64,000 bases of DNA, taken from assembly GCA_964418745.1 (NCBI GenBank), contig CAYQMX010000010.1:62001-126000 (forward strand). The letters are read 5' to 3'. Of the stretch, positions 17,131 through 26,031 are shown piece after piece. The position numbers were made by a program, and so were the translations under genes. The notes beneath the pieces were generated by a model. It was not told the DNA's origin. It did no database searches and saw nothing but the letters and a program-made list of their open reading frames with translations. This DNA is from Scleromatobacter sp964418745. Its GTDB lineage: Bacteria; Pseudomonadota; Gammaproteobacteria; Burkholderiales; Burkholderiaceae_C. Every line of letters starts with the position of its first letter. Within the stretch, counting starts at the first letter, position 1.

Positions 17131-18116
17131 TGCGCCGCGCCGCGCTGTCGCTCGGCGGCCGCGCGATATTGCGCGACGTCGACCTCGACCTCGCGCGCGG
17201 CGAGGTGGTGGCGTTGCTGGGCGCGTCGGGCTGCGGCAAGACGACGCTGCTGCGCGCGATCGCCGGCCTGGCCGCGCTGGACGGTGGAACGGTGGCCATC
17301 GGCGGGCGCGATGTGACACGCGCCGGTGCGCAGCAACGCGGCGTCGGCGTCGTCTTCCAGCACTACGCGCTGTTTCCCAACCTGACGGTGCGCGAGAACA
17401 TCGAGTTCGGGCTGCTGGCCGACGGCGTGGCGCAGGCAGCGGCGACGGCGCGCGCCGAGTCGCTGCTGCAGCTCGTGGAGCTCGAGGCCCAGCGCGACAG
17501 TCGCCCCGCGCGCCTGTCCGGCGGCCAGCGCCAGCGCGTCGCGCTCGCGCGCGCCCTCGCGCGCAAGCCCTCGCTGCTGCTGATGGACGAGCCGTTCTCC
17601 GCCCTCGACGAGTCGCTGCGCATCCCGCTGCGCCGCTCGTTCCGCCACCTGCAGCGCCAGCTCGCGCAGACCTGCCTGGTGGTCACCCACGACCGCGCCG
17701 AGGCGTTCGAGCTGGCCGACCGCGTGGCGGTGATGTTCGACGGCCGCATCGCGCAGTGCGACACGCCGGCCACGTTGTGGCGCCAGCCCGCCACGCGCCA
17801 GGTGGCCACCTTCCTGGGCGCGTTCAACCTGTTCGCCGCCACGTCGGCACCCGGCACCCTGCGCCGCGACGGCGGCTGGTGGGCGCTGCCGCTGGACGCC
17901 CTGCGCGTGCGCGAGGGCGAGCCCGCCGATGGCCTGACGCTGCGCGCCCGGGTCGTCGACAGCTGGTTCGGCCAGCAGCGCGTCAGCGTGGAGCTCGAGT
18001 CCGAGTCCGGCGATGCCCTGAGCGTCTCGCGCGACCTGGCGGCGCCGCCGCTGGCCGCCGGCACCTGGGTCGAGCTCGCCGCCGATCCCGCCGCCCTTCG
18101 ATATCTGCCATCCTGA
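17106..18116 (+). CDS. ABC transporter ATPase (PotA/FbpC-like)
   Basis: The product has 336 residues. Walker A is GASGCGKTTL near residue 40, the signature is LSGGQRQRVALARAL, and Walker B is LLLMDEPFSALDE, with VVTHDRAEAFELADRV as the H-loop. The C-terminal part, from about residue 240, is a TOBE-like beta domain (LTLRARVVDSWFGQQRVSVE). It powers the two permeases upstream. A phospholipase gene follows 8 bases after its stop, so the two are probably cotranscribed. Confidence 0.88.
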   Translation: MEHPQELVVRRAALSLGGRAILRDVDLDLARGEVVALLGASGCGKTTLLRAIAGLAALDGGTVAIGGRDVTRAGAQQRGVGVVFQHYALFPNLTVRENIEFGLLADGVAQAAATARAESLLQLVELEAQRDSRPARLSGGQRQRVALARALARKPSLLLMDEPFSALDESLRIPLRRSFRHLQRQLAQTCLVVTHDRAEAFELADRVAVMFDGRIAQCDTPATLWRQPATRQVATFLGAFNLFAATSAPGTLRRDGGWWALPLDALRVREGEPADGLTLRARVVDSWFGQQRVSVELESESGDALSVSRDLAAPPLAAGTWVELAADPAALRYLPS

Positions 18117-18124
18117 GCGCCACC

Positions 18125-20200
18125 ATGTCCCAAGACGATCGCCGCCACTTCCTCCGCCAGGCCCTGCTCGGGGCCGGCATCACCGGCTTCGGCGGCCTGC
18201 CGCCCGTCATCCAGAAGGCGCTGGCGATTCCCGCGCGCGGCGAGACGGGCACGCTGGCCGACGTCAGGCACGTCGTGATCCTGATGCAGGAGAACCGCTC
18301 CTTCGACCACTACTTCGGCATGCTGCGCGGCGTCCGCGGCTTCGGCGACCCGCGACCGGCGACGCTGCCCGACGGCCAGCCGATCTGGCACCAGCCGGCG
18401 CCCGGCGGCGGCACGGTGCTGCCCTTCCGTCCCGACGCATCCGACCTGGGATTGAAGTTCATGGTCGGCACGCCGCACGACTGGCCCACCACGCAGCGCG
18501 CCTGGAACCAGGGCCGCTCCGACCAGTGGATCGCGGCCAAGGGCGCGAACACCATGGCCCACTTCACGCGCGCCGACATCCCGTTCCACTATGCGCTGGC
18601 CGACGCCTTCACCGTCTGCGACGCTTACCACTGCGCGCTGCTGGGCCCGACCGACCCGAACCGCTACCACCTGTGGACCGGCTGCAGCGGCAACGACGGC
18701 GCGCACGCACCGGTCATCACCAACGCCGAAGCCGGCTACGCCTGGACGACGTTCCCGGAACGCCTGGAGGCCGCGGGCGTCAGCTGGAAGATCTACCAGG
18801 ACGTGGGCACCGGCCTGGACAAGGCCGGCAACTGGGGCTGCGCCGACAACGCCTACATCGGCAACTACGGCGACAACTCGCTGCTGTACTTCGACCAGTA
18901 CCGCGACGCGAAGCCCGGCTCGCCGCTGTACGAGAAGGCGCGCACCGGCACCCGCATCGCCGCCGATGCGCCCCAGGGCCTGTTCGACCTGCTGAAGGCC
19001 GACGTCGCCGCCGGCACGCTGCCGTCGGTGTCGTGGATCGTCGCCCCCGAGGCCTACAGCGAGCACCCGAACTGGCCCGCCAACTACGGCGCCTGGTACA
19101 TCGCACAGGTGCTGGAGGCGCTGGTTTCCAACCCGGCCGTGTGGAGCCAGACGGCGCTGTTCATCACCTACGACGAGAACGACGGCTTCTTCGACCATGT
19201 GGTGCCGCCCACCCCCGCGGCCACGCCGGCGCAGGGCCTGTCCACCGTCGACACCGTGCGCGAGCAGTTCCCCGGCGACGCCAACTACGCCGCCGGTCCG
19301 TACGGCCTGGGCCCGCGCGTGCCGATGCTCGTGGTCTCGCCGTGGACGCGCGGCGGCTGGGTGTGCTCGGAGGTGTTCGACCACACCTCGCTGATCCGCT
19401 TCGTCGAGCGCCGCTTCGGCGCGGACGACCCGCGCCTGCGCGAGACCAACATCAGCCCGTGGCGGCGCGCGATCACTGGCGACCTGGTGTCGGCGTTCGA
19501 CTTCGCCCGCCCCAACGCCAGCCTGGCGCCGCTGCCCGCCACGCGCGCCTGGACACCCGGCGACACCGTGCGCCATCCCGACTGGGTGCCCGGCCTGCCG
19601 GCGCCGCAGGCGCTGCCGCGCCAGGAACGCGGCCTGCGCCGCTCGCGCCCCCTGCCCTACGACTTCGACGTCGGCGGCCGCTTCGACGCCGCGCAAGGCC
19701 GCTTCCAGGTCGACCTGGCCAACCGCGGCAGCGCCGGCGCCGTGCTGCGCCTGGGCGCGACCGCGAGCGCCGACGCGCCGCGCAGCTACACGATCGAGGC
19801 CGGCAAGCAGCTGCGCGACGACGTGCCGATCGCCACGTCGGACTTCGTCGTCAGCGGCCCCGGCGCATTCCACCGCCGCTTCCGCGACGACCCGACGCTG
19901 GCCGTCGAGGTGCGCGGTCGCCATCGCCGCGCGCGCAGCGGCCAGTTGCTGCTCACGCTGACCAACCGCGGCACCACCCCCGTCCGGCTGACGGTGAAGC
20001 CCGCGCTGTACCCCGCGGGGCCGGCGCGCCAGCACACCCTGGCACCCGGTGCGAGCCTGGACGACGCCTGGGCCGTCCAGGGCAGCGCCGGCTGGTACGA
20101 CCTGGCGGTCACCGCCGACGGCAGCCCGCGCTTCCTGTGCCGGCTGGCGGGCCGGGTCGAGACCGGGCGGCCTGCGACCAGCGACCCGGCCACGGCCTGA
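18125..20200 (+). CDS. Phosphocholine-type phospholipase C (Tat-exported)
   Basis: The product has 691 residues. A twin-arginine signal (DDRRHFLRQALLGAGITG) starts the protein. The phosphoesterase domain opens with VILMQENRSFDHYFGMLRG, a diagnostic motif with the metal ligands, and includes WTGCSGNDG and FITYDENDGFFDHVVPP. The C-terminal 170 residues hold two beta domains of the kind found in bacterial PLCs (from PYDFDVGGRFDAAQ and from LLLTLTNRGTTPVRLT). It would release phosphorylated head groups from phospholipids outside the cytoplasm. The upstream receptor and importer may then take up a product, a coherent phosphorus-scavenging pathway (inference). Confidence 0.88.
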   Translation: MSQDDRRHFLRQALLGAGITGFGGLPPVIQKALAIPARGETGTLADVRHVVILMQENRSFDHYFGMLRGVRGFGDPRPATLPDGQPIWHQPAPGGGTVLPFRPDASDLGLKFMVGTPHDWPTTQRAWNQGRSDQWIAAKGANTMAHFTRADIPFHYALADAFTVCDAYHCALLGPTDPNRYHLWTGCSGNDGAHAPVITNAEAGYAWTTFPERLEAAGVSWKIYQDVGTGLDKAGNWGCADNAYIGNYGDNSLLYFDQYRDAKPGSPLYEKARTGTRIAADAPQGLFDLLKADVAAGTLPSVSWIVAPEAYSEHPNWPANYGAWYIAQVLEALVSNPAVWSQTALFITYDENDGFFDHVVPPTPAATPAQGLSTVDTVREQFPGDANYAAGPYGLGPRVPMLVVSPWTRGGWVCSEVFDHTSLIRFVERRFGADDPRLRETNISPWRRAITGDLVSAFDFARPNASLAPLPATRAWTPGDTVRHPDWVPGLPAPQALPRQERGLRRSRPLPYDFDVGGRFDAAQGRFQVDLANRGSAGAVLRLGATASADAPRSYTIEAGKQLRDDVPIATSDFVVSGPGAFHRRFRDDPTLAVEVRGRHRRARSGQLLLTLTNRGTTPVRLTVKPALYPAGPARQHTLAPGASLDDAWAVQGSAGWYDLAVTADGSPRFLCRLAGRVETGRPATSDPATA

Positions 20201-20232
20201 GCGACGGCGACCGCGCGCGGCGGTACGCCGAC

Positions 20233-21765
20233 TCAGGTCTTGAACGCGGCGATCGCTTCGCCCAGCCGCGCGCCCTGCTGCTGCAGGCTGGCCGCCGCTG
20301 CGGCGCTCTGTTCGACCAGCGCGGAATTCTGGTGCGTGACGTCGTTGATCCTTGCAATCGACCGATCCAGGCGCGCGATGTCGCCCGACTGGGTCTCGGT
20401 GGCGGCGAAGATGCCCTGGATCAGTCCCGTGACCTCGTCGGCGCGCCGCACCATGTCCTCCATCGTGCCGCCGGCGTCATGCACCAGGCTCGCGCCCTGC
20501 TCGACCACGTCCGCGGATGCGGCGATGAGGGACTTGATCTCTCGCGCCGACTGGGCCGACCGCTGCGCCAGGCTGCGCACTTCCGATGCGACGACGGCGA
20601 AGCCGCGGCCCTGTTCGCCCGCCCGCGCCGCCTCGACCGCGGCATTCAGCGCGAGGATGTTGGTCTGGAAGGCGATGCCGTCGATGACGCCGACGATCTC
20701 GGCGATGCGGGCCGACGACTGGCTGATGCGGTCCATGGTCTCGATCATCTGCCGGGTCACGTCGCCGCCGCGCCGCGCCACCGCCGACGCGTCGTGCGCG
20801 ACTGCGGCGGCCCGGCGCGCCGACTCCGCGTTGCCGCCGACGTTTTCCGCCAGCAACGAGATCGCCTGCGCGGTCTCGAGCAGGTCGCTCGCCTGCTGTT
20901 CCGTGCGATTGGACAGGTCCATGCTGCCGCCCGCAATCTCCGTCGAGGCATTGCCCATCGAGTGCACGCCGTCGCGCACCTGGATGACCAGTTCGCGCAA
21001 GCCGGTCTGCATGTCGTTGAGTGCCGTGGTGAGCCGCCCGACTTCGTCCGGGCCGCTGGCGGGCAGCTGCTGGGTGAGGTCGCCGTGGGCGACCGCGCGG
21101 GCGCTGCGCGCCGCGGCTGCCAACGGCACCGCGATGCGTCCGGAGACGACCAGGGCCACCGCCAGCCCGAGCACGTTGGCCACCAGCAGCACGCCCACGA
21201 CCGAAGCCTGGGTCGTGAAGAACGTCGATTCGGCGCGGGCGGATTCCCGATCGGCCGCCTGACCCTCGAGCACGGCGAGTTGCTCGACGTCCGCGCTCAG
21301 CGCGTCGAACAGCTTGCGATAGTCGCCTGCCATGGCCTTCAGCGCGAAATCGCCCGTGAGCTTCATCGCCTTGTCGTTGCCCTGGAGGTAGGCCTCCCAG
21401 CGCGTGCGGATGGCGTCGGTGCGTGAACGGCTGTCTGCGGTCGCCTCCGTCACCGACACGGCCTTCAACTGCGCCTGCCCGGCCTCGATGGCGCGGCCGA
21501 CCTCCGTCTCGGCCGCCTTGCGGTCGGCGTCATCGTCGGCCAGCATCGCCTGGTACTGGGCGATGCGCAGGTCGTGGACCGTGACCTGGAACGCCGCCGC
21601 CTGCCGGATGCGCGGCAGCGAACCCTGCGCCAGCGCGCGGGTGCCGGCATTGACCCGACCCAGGTTGAACAGCGCGATGCCGCCCCCCAGGTCGGCCATC
21701 AACATGATCGACATGAACGCCAGGAGCATCTTGCTGCGGATGCTCAGTTGCTGAAGCCATTGCAT
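20233..21765 (-). CDS. Methyl-accepting chemotaxis protein
   Basis: The product has 510 residues. The first transmembrane segment is at residues 12-32 (MLLAFMSIMLMADLGGGIAL), followed by a periplasmic four-helix-type sensor. A second segment (VVGVLLVANVLGLAVALVV) precedes a HAMP domain. The cytoplasmic signalling hairpin contains IDGIAFQTNILALNAAVEAA and GRGFAVVASEVRSLAQRS. GGGAGG lies 7 bases before the ATG at 21765. No C-terminal CheR-docking pentapeptide is seen. It converges with the phospholipase gene; the ligand is unknown. Confidence 0.92.
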   Translation of the reverse strand: MQWLQQLSIRSKMLLAFMSIMLMADLGGGIALFNLGRVNAGTRALAQGSLPRIRQAAAFQVTVHDLRIAQYQAMLADDDADRKAAETEVGRAIEAGQAQLKAVSVTEATADSRSRTDAIRTRWEAYLQGNDKAMKLTGDFALKAMAGDYRKLFDALSADVEQLAVLEGQAADRESARAESTFFTTQASVVGVLLVANVLGLAVALVVSGRIAVPLAAAARSARAVAHGDLTQQLPASGPDEVGRLTTALNDMQTGLRELVIQVRDGVHSMGNASTEIAGGSMDLSNRTEQQASDLLETAQAISLLAENVGGNAESARRAAAVAHDASAVARRGGDVTRQMIETMDRISQSSARIAEIVGVIDGIAFQTNILALNAAVEAARAGEQGRGFAVVASEVRSLAQRSAQSAREIKSLIAASADVVEQGASLVHDAGGTMEDMVRRADEVTGLIQGIFAATETQSGDIARLDRSIARINDVTHQNSALVEQSAAAAASLQQQGARLGEAIAAFKT

Positions 21766-21977
21766 TGCTGCCTCCCGTCGCGAAGGACTGTCAGAACTGG
21801 GGTTATCGGGACATTCCACGGCACCTTGAGGACGGCGCCCCGACGCCGGCCGGCCGCCGGTATCGCCAACCGATACCGCCAGCATCTCCCGGCGGCACAC
21901 GCCGCAGAGAGCTGTCGTCCACCGCCGCGGCGCGCGATGCTGGCCGACCCGTCCACTCCCCTGGCTGCCATCGCCCC

Positions 21978-22691
21978 ATGACCGATTCCATCCGCTTGAG
22001 TTCCTGGCGCGGCCTGCTCGCCGCGCTGCTCGTCGCCGCGACCGCCCCGGACCCGGCCTGCGCCCAGGCCCGCGCCCACGCAACCGACGACCTTGCCGCG
22101 CCGGCAGCCGCCGTCGAGCCGGTTGCCGAGTTGGCCCGCTCGTTGCAGGTCGGCGACATCGTGTTCACGCGCATCGGCGCCTACCCGTTCCGCAAGGTCG
22201 CCGAGGCCACCGGCACCTGGACGAACCACGTGGGCATCGTGCTGGACGTCTCCGGCCCGCAGCCTGTCATCGGCGAGAGCCGCTTCCCGTTCTCCGGCTC
22301 CACCACCCTGGCGCGCTTCGTCGCCCGCTCGGCCGGCGGCCGCGTGGCCGTGATGCGCTTGCCGACGCCGCTGACGCCCGACCAGCAGCAGGCCATCGTC
22401 GTCGCCGCCGCGCAGCGCGCGCACGTGTTCTACGACACCGGCTTCGACGCCCGTTCGCAGCGCCAGTTCTGCTCGCGCTACGTGCGCGAGGTGCTGCTGC
22501 AGGGCGCCGGCGTCGAGGTGGGCCGGGTGCAGACCTTCCAGCAGCTGCTGGAGACCGCGCCGGCGGCCGACGTCGGCTTCTGGCGCGCCTGGTACTTCGG
22601 CAGCATCCCGTGGCAGCGCGAGACCGTGACGCCGGCCAGCGTGCTGCGCACGCCGGGGCTGCAGACCGTCTTCGACGGCGTCGCCGCCTGA
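21978..22691 (+). CDS. YiiX/YebB-like permuted NlpC/P60 cysteine hydrolase, exported
   Basis: The product has 237 residues with an N-terminal signal peptide (GLLAALLVAATAPDPACAQ). Family landmarks are LQVGDIVFTRIG, TNHVGIVLD with candidate catalytic His84, and QRQFCSRYVREV with candidate Cys165. This is the permuted order His-then-Cys of YebB-type papain-fold proteins. The family is thought to act on amide or thioester bonds of envelope molecules. The ATG at 21978 was chosen because the leader begins there. It diverges from the MCP gene across about 210 bases. Confidence 0.78.
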   Translation: MTDSIRLSSWRGLLAALLVAATAPDPACAQARAHATDDLAAPAAAVEPVAELARSLQVGDIVFTRIGAYPFRKVAEATGTWTNHVGIVLDVSGPQPVIGESRFPFSGSTTLARFVARSAGGRVAVMRLPTPLTPDQQQAIVVAAAQRAHVFYDTGFDARSQRQFCSRYVREVLLQGAGVEVGRVQTFQQLLETAPAADVGFWRAWYFGSIPWQRETVTPASVLRTPGLQTVFDGVAA

Positions 22692-22814
22692 GGAAAGCGC
22701 GCATTCCTGCCGCAGGCGGGACGCCGCCGAACGCGCGATTGCGGCGATACTCGAGGGCTACGTCGCGGCCGCCACGAGCGGATACGCCGACCCCGCATCC
22801 GACGCCTTCCGCCC

Positions 22815-23441
22815 ATGGACCTTCCCGGCAAACTCTTCGTCGTCGCCGCACCCAGCGGCGCCGGAAAATCGACCCTCGTCAAGGCCTTGCTGCAGCACGA
22901 GCCGCACCTGGCCGTCTCGGTGTCGCACACCACGCGCGCGCCGCGCGGCCAGGAGCGCGACGGCTGCGAGTACCACTTCACCGACGTCGACACCTTCCGC
23001 CACATGGTGGCCGCCGGCCAGTTCTTCGAGCACGCCCACGTGCACGGCAACTGGTACGGCACCTCGCGCGCCAGCGTCGAGACGCTGCTGGCCGCCGGCA
23101 AGGACGTCGTGCTGGAGATCGACTGGCAGGGCGCGCTGCAGATCCGCCAGCTGTTCCCGGCCGCGCTTCTCGTGTTCATCCTGCCGCCCAGCTGGGACGA
23201 GCTCGCCCAGCGCCTGCGCGGCCGCGGCGAGGACCTGCCCGAGGTCATCGCCCAGCGCCTCGAAAACGCCCGCCACGAGGTCGCCCAGGCCCGGCTGTTC
23301 GACTTTGTTATAATCAACGGTTATCTCGACAAGGCCCTGGCGGAACTCCGCGCGGTGGTTCGCGAGCAGCCCGAAGCCCTCCGCTTCGCGGCCCAGCGCG
23401 CAGCCCACCCCGACGTCTTCGCCGCGCTGAACCTGGCCTGA
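22815..23441 (+). CDS. gmk: Guanylate kinase
   Basis: The product has 208 residues, the normal length. The P-loop APSGAGKST is at about residues 12-20. The GMP-binding region contains SVSHTTRAPRGQERDG and EYHF, and the later VLEIDWQGALQIRQLFP is characteristic. The enzyme phosphorylates GMP to GDP with ATP in the cytosol. It is followed by rpoZ, the usual pairing in proteobacteria. Confidence 0.97.
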   Translation: MDLPGKLFVVAAPSGAGKSTLVKALLQHEPHLAVSVSHTTRAPRGQERDGCEYHFTDVDTFRHMVAAGQFFEHAHVHGNWYGTSRASVETLLAAGKDVVLEIDWQGALQIRQLFPAALLVFILPPSWDELAQRLRGRGEDLPEVIAQRLENARHEVAQARLFDFVIINGYLDKALAELRAVVREQPEALRFAAQRAAHPDVFAALNLA

Positions 23442-23481
23442 TTCCGCGGAATCGGGCGCTCCATCGAGAGACCGCCCGTTT
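23440..23481 (+). other. Palindrome and stem-loop between gmk and rpoZ
   Basis: GATTCCGCGGAATC (23440-23453) is a perfect 14-bp palindrome overlapping the gmk stop. Immediately after, CGGGCG (23453-23458) and CGCCCG (23473-23478) form a second stem followed by a short T-run (23479-23481). This may be a weak terminator or processing site that partly uncouples rpoZ from gmk. Confidence 0.45.
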
Positions 23482-23533
23482 CATCGCCAGCGCTTGTCAA
23501 CGCGTTGTTCTCTTCCCCAGCCTAGGAAACCTC

Positions 23534-23737
23534 ATGGCCCGCATCACCGTTGAAGACTGCCTGGAAAAGATCCCCAACCGCTTCCAGCTCGTGCTTGCCG
23601 CGACCTACCGCGCCCGCATGCTGAGCCAGGGCCACACGCCCAAGATCGAATCCAAGAACAAGCACGGCGTCACCGCCTTGCGCGAGATCGCTGCCGGCGA
23701 GATCGGCAAGGAAATGCTGCGCAAGGTTCCGACCTGA
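23534..23737 (+). CDS. rpoZ: RNA polymerase omega subunit
   Basis: The product has 67 residues, the normal betaproteobacterial length. It starts MARITVEDCLEKIPNRFQLV, with the conserved ALREIAAGEIG near the C-terminus. Omega stabilises the beta-prime subunit and takes part in the ppGpp response. A good terminator follows. The (p)ppGpp synthetase/hydrolase gene that usually follows rpoZ is not present here. Confidence 0.97.
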   Translation: MARITVEDCLEKIPNRFQLVLAATYRARMLSQGHTPKIESKNKHGVTALREIAAGEIGKEMLRKVPT

Positions 23738-23777
23738 GCGTCCAGTTGCCGCGCTCCTGGCGCGCACCCTGACGACG

Positions 23778-23811
23778 AAAAGCCCGTGTCGCGAGACGCG
23801 GGCTTTTTTTT
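23778..23811 (+). terminator. Rho-independent terminator of rpoZ
   Basis: AAGCCCGTGTC (23780-23790), loop GCGA, and GACGCGGGCTT form an 11-bp stem with one G-T wobble, followed by a run of eight T. It ends the gmk-rpoZ unit about 40 bases after the rpoZ stop. Confidence 0.9.
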
Positions 23812-24613
23812 GCTGTCACCGCCGGCCGTCCAGGCCATAGCAGGCCACCCGTCGACATGCCAATGCCGCCTCCGGCGGCGCGCCGCGACCGCTCGACAGG
23901 GCGATGTCCGCATTGCGCGAGCTGCGGTCGTCCCGCCGTTCCCCGCGACGCCCCGCCTCGAGTTCACCGAGCGGCGGCATGCCTCGAAGGGCGCGTTCGC
24001 GCGCAGTCGGTTGCTGGAACACAGCCGTCGTCCATGCGGTCCCACGGCCGCATGCCGGCCCTCCGGGCCTGGTCTGGAGCCGGGAGGGCTCGAGCTCGCT
24101 CGGTTGGGCGTTCAGATGGCCGGTTTCGGGAGGGGTGGCGGGCTGGTGTCGACCCAAAGCCGAAGTTGGCATGATCGAACTCGCCGCCCAAGACCGGACG
24201 TTCGGACTGTCGCGTAGTGGCCCTTCGGCGTCGACCTTTCTCGCCCTCCGATCAGAGGCGGGAAGACGGCTTGGCAGCGGAACCCGTCGGCCGGCACGCG
24301 GCGCTGGCCGTCCGGTTCCGCCGCAAAGCCGACATGCCGTGGCAGACGAGAACCGGGTTATAGCGGGGGAGCCGAGGCGTGATGTGGGCAAAGCCAGGAA
24401 CAATACCGCTCTCAACCGGGCCGGCCTCCGCCAAGTCCAATCCGTGGCGAGGGAGCAAGTTTCGTGATACCTATCCGCAGGCTTGGTGGTGTCGGCTCGC
24501 GCGGCGGCCTGGCTGAGTGGTCGGCAAAGCGTCGGATTCACAGTCGTTTGCCGGCAGTTTCCAGACCGCTGTAGCTCTAGGATCAGGGCTCCCCATCACC
24601 TGGAGCGTCTCTT
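23812..24613 (+). other. Non-coding or decayed stretch at the core/accessory boundary
   Basis: I see no convincing gene in about 800 bases. The open frames are Arg/Pro/Ser-rich, lack ribosome-binding sites and resemble no family. A segment around 24500-24560 superficially resembles a tRNA D-arm but does not fold as a tRNA. The stretch probably contains eroded remnants of genes that once followed rpoZ. Confidence 0.5.
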
Positions 24614-24913
24614 ATGAAATTGAGCCTTGACCTTGGCCAACTCACCGCCGCCGCGGCCCTGAGCATGATGGCGCTGCCCCTGTTTGTGCCGTGCGCGGCG
24701 CTTGCGACCGGCCTCCACCGCATCGACCAAGGCTTGGCCGGGGGGTGGCCGTTGGTGGCGACCGCCATGGCCGTCGCCTGCGTGCTCTACTGGGTGGACT
24801 TGCAGGACACCGGCTCAGCTATCGCGGCCGTGGCGCGGCGGATCATGCCGCTGAGTTTGGCCCTGGGCGCGGGCGCCGCGGCGCTGCTGCACCTGCTGGG
24901 CTCCGGCGGCTGA
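24614..24913 (+). CDS. Small hydrophobic protein, 99 residues
   Basis: I do not recognise this family. The protein has three hydrophobic stretches: LTAAAALSMMALPLFVPCAA, WPLVATAMAVACVLYWVDL, and IMPLSLALGAGAAALLHLL. It is therefore probably an inner-membrane protein. GGAG at 24602-24605 lies 8 bases upstream of the ATG at 24614, which supports expression. It stands alone between the rpoZ region and an H-NS-like gene. No role is proposed. Confidence 0.5.
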   Translation: MKLSLDLGQLTAAAALSMMALPLFVPCAALATGLHRIDQGLAGGWPLVATAMAVACVLYWVDLQDTGSAIAAVARRIMPLSLALGAGAAALLHLLGSGG

Positions 24914-25048
24914 GGACACAATCCGGCCAGCACGCACCGACCCGAGAATCTCCGATAGCGCCGCACGGCCGGCGGCCGGCCGTCGCCCACCGCAGCGCTC
25001 AGATCGCGAGTCACCCGCCTGCGTGCCGTTGGCCAACTCCTCGACCAG

Positions 25049-25264
25049 TCACTTCGGCTTGAGGCCTCGGCCCGACCAGATCACACCCGTTGCCGGGTGC
25101 CGGTACTTGGCCGCGCCCTTGGCACGCGTGCCCGCCGCCAGGCCATGCTCCGCCATCAGAGTGCGGATCCTCCCGATCGCATCAGCGAGCGAGGCTCGCG
25201 TCATCTCGGCGATCTGGCGATCGAGGGCCTGCTGCTGGAGAAGCGCTTGCAACTGTGTCGACAT
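25049..25264 (-). CDS. Short H-NS-family DNA-binding protein
   Basis: The product has 71 residues. The C-terminal half matches the H-NS DNA-binding domain of betaproteobacteria: AKYRHPATGVIWSGRGLKPK, where the SGRG/RG-loop inserts into AT-rich minor grooves. The N-terminal 40 residues are a short coiled-coil-like helix (LQALLQQQALDRQIAEMTRA), reduced compared with the usual oligomerisation region of about 100-residue relatives. Such small H-NS proteins often come with acquired DNA and silence it. It lies on the same strand as, and 39 bases downstream of, the truncated IS3 element. Confidence 0.75.
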   Translation of the reverse strand: MSTQLQALLQQQALDRQIAEMTRASLADAIGRIRTLMAEHGLAAGTRAKGAAKYRHPATGVIWSGRGLKPK

Positions 25265-25302
25265 GTCGGGTTTCTGGGGGCGAGCGCGCCCTGAGTCTCT
25301 CG

Positions 25303-26031
25303 CTATGCCGCACGATCAGTTGCCCGCCGTCCACCGATGCCCCACAGGCTCTCGGTGGGTGCGTTGTCCCAGCAGTCACCTTTCCTGCTCATGGACGATC
25401 GCATGCCCCAGTCCTTGAGCATCTTCTGGAACTCGCCGCTGCAGTACTGGCTGCCGCGGTCGCTGTGGAAGATCAATCCCGCCGCAGGGCGTCGGCGCCA
25501 GCAGGCCATGATCAAGGCGTCCGTGACCAAGCTGGCTGGCATGTGCTCCTGCAGGCTCCAACCCACGATCTGACGGCTGAACAGGTCGACCACGCCGGCC
25601 AAGTACAGCCAGCCCTCGTCGGTAGCGATGTAGGTGATGTCACCACTCCACAGTCGGTCGGGGGCCGGCGGGCTGAAGTTGCGCTGCACCAGATCTGGGG
25701 CCACCGGCAGCTGATGCCGGCTGTCGGTGGTCACGACGAACTTGCGCTTCGTGCGCGCCCGCAGGCCGTGTTGCTGCCTCATGTGCCGCACGCGTTCCTT
25801 GCCCACGCGGACGCCCCGGGCCAGCAACTCCTTGTGCATGCGTGGCCAGCCGTACTCGCCCTTGACCTCGGCATGGATGGCACGCATGTGCGCCAGCAAG
25901 GCCTCGTCGCTCAGCCGGCGTGCCGGGCCTTGTCGACTGCCTGCGTCCTGGCGGGCACACCAAGCGAAGAACCCGCTGGCGCTGACCTCGAGCATCTCGC
26001 AGCTGATGGCCACCGGGAAATACCGGCTCAC
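25303..26031 (-). pseudogene. IS3-family transposase OrfB, C-terminally truncated
   Basis: The frame encodes 242 residues of the DDE integrase-like subunit. The catalytic residues are visible as Asp131 (SGDITYIA), Asp191 (FHSDRGSQYCS) and Glu227 (NAPTES). After SLWG at residue 231 the sequence turns into unrelated IGGRRATDRAA and stops, so the last 45-50 residues of the family are lost. The GTG at 26031 overlaps the orfA stop (GTGA). In intact relatives OrfB is made as an OrfAB fusion by -1 frameshifting. Confidence 0.85.

Noticed and set aside
17363..20035. Minus-strand 890-codon frame opposite the ATPase and phospholipase genes
   Set aside because: Antisense to two well-supported genes with unmistakable motifs; a GC-rich shadow.
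23904..24467. 187-codon plus-strand frame after rpoZ
   Set aside because: No ribosome-binding site, Arg/Ser/Pro-rich composition, and equally long competing frames on the other strand.
24500..24580. tRNA-like segment (GGCTGAGTGGTC...)
   Set aside because: The D-arm-like string has no matching acceptor, anticodon or T-arm pairing, and no GTTCGAAT-type T-loop follows.
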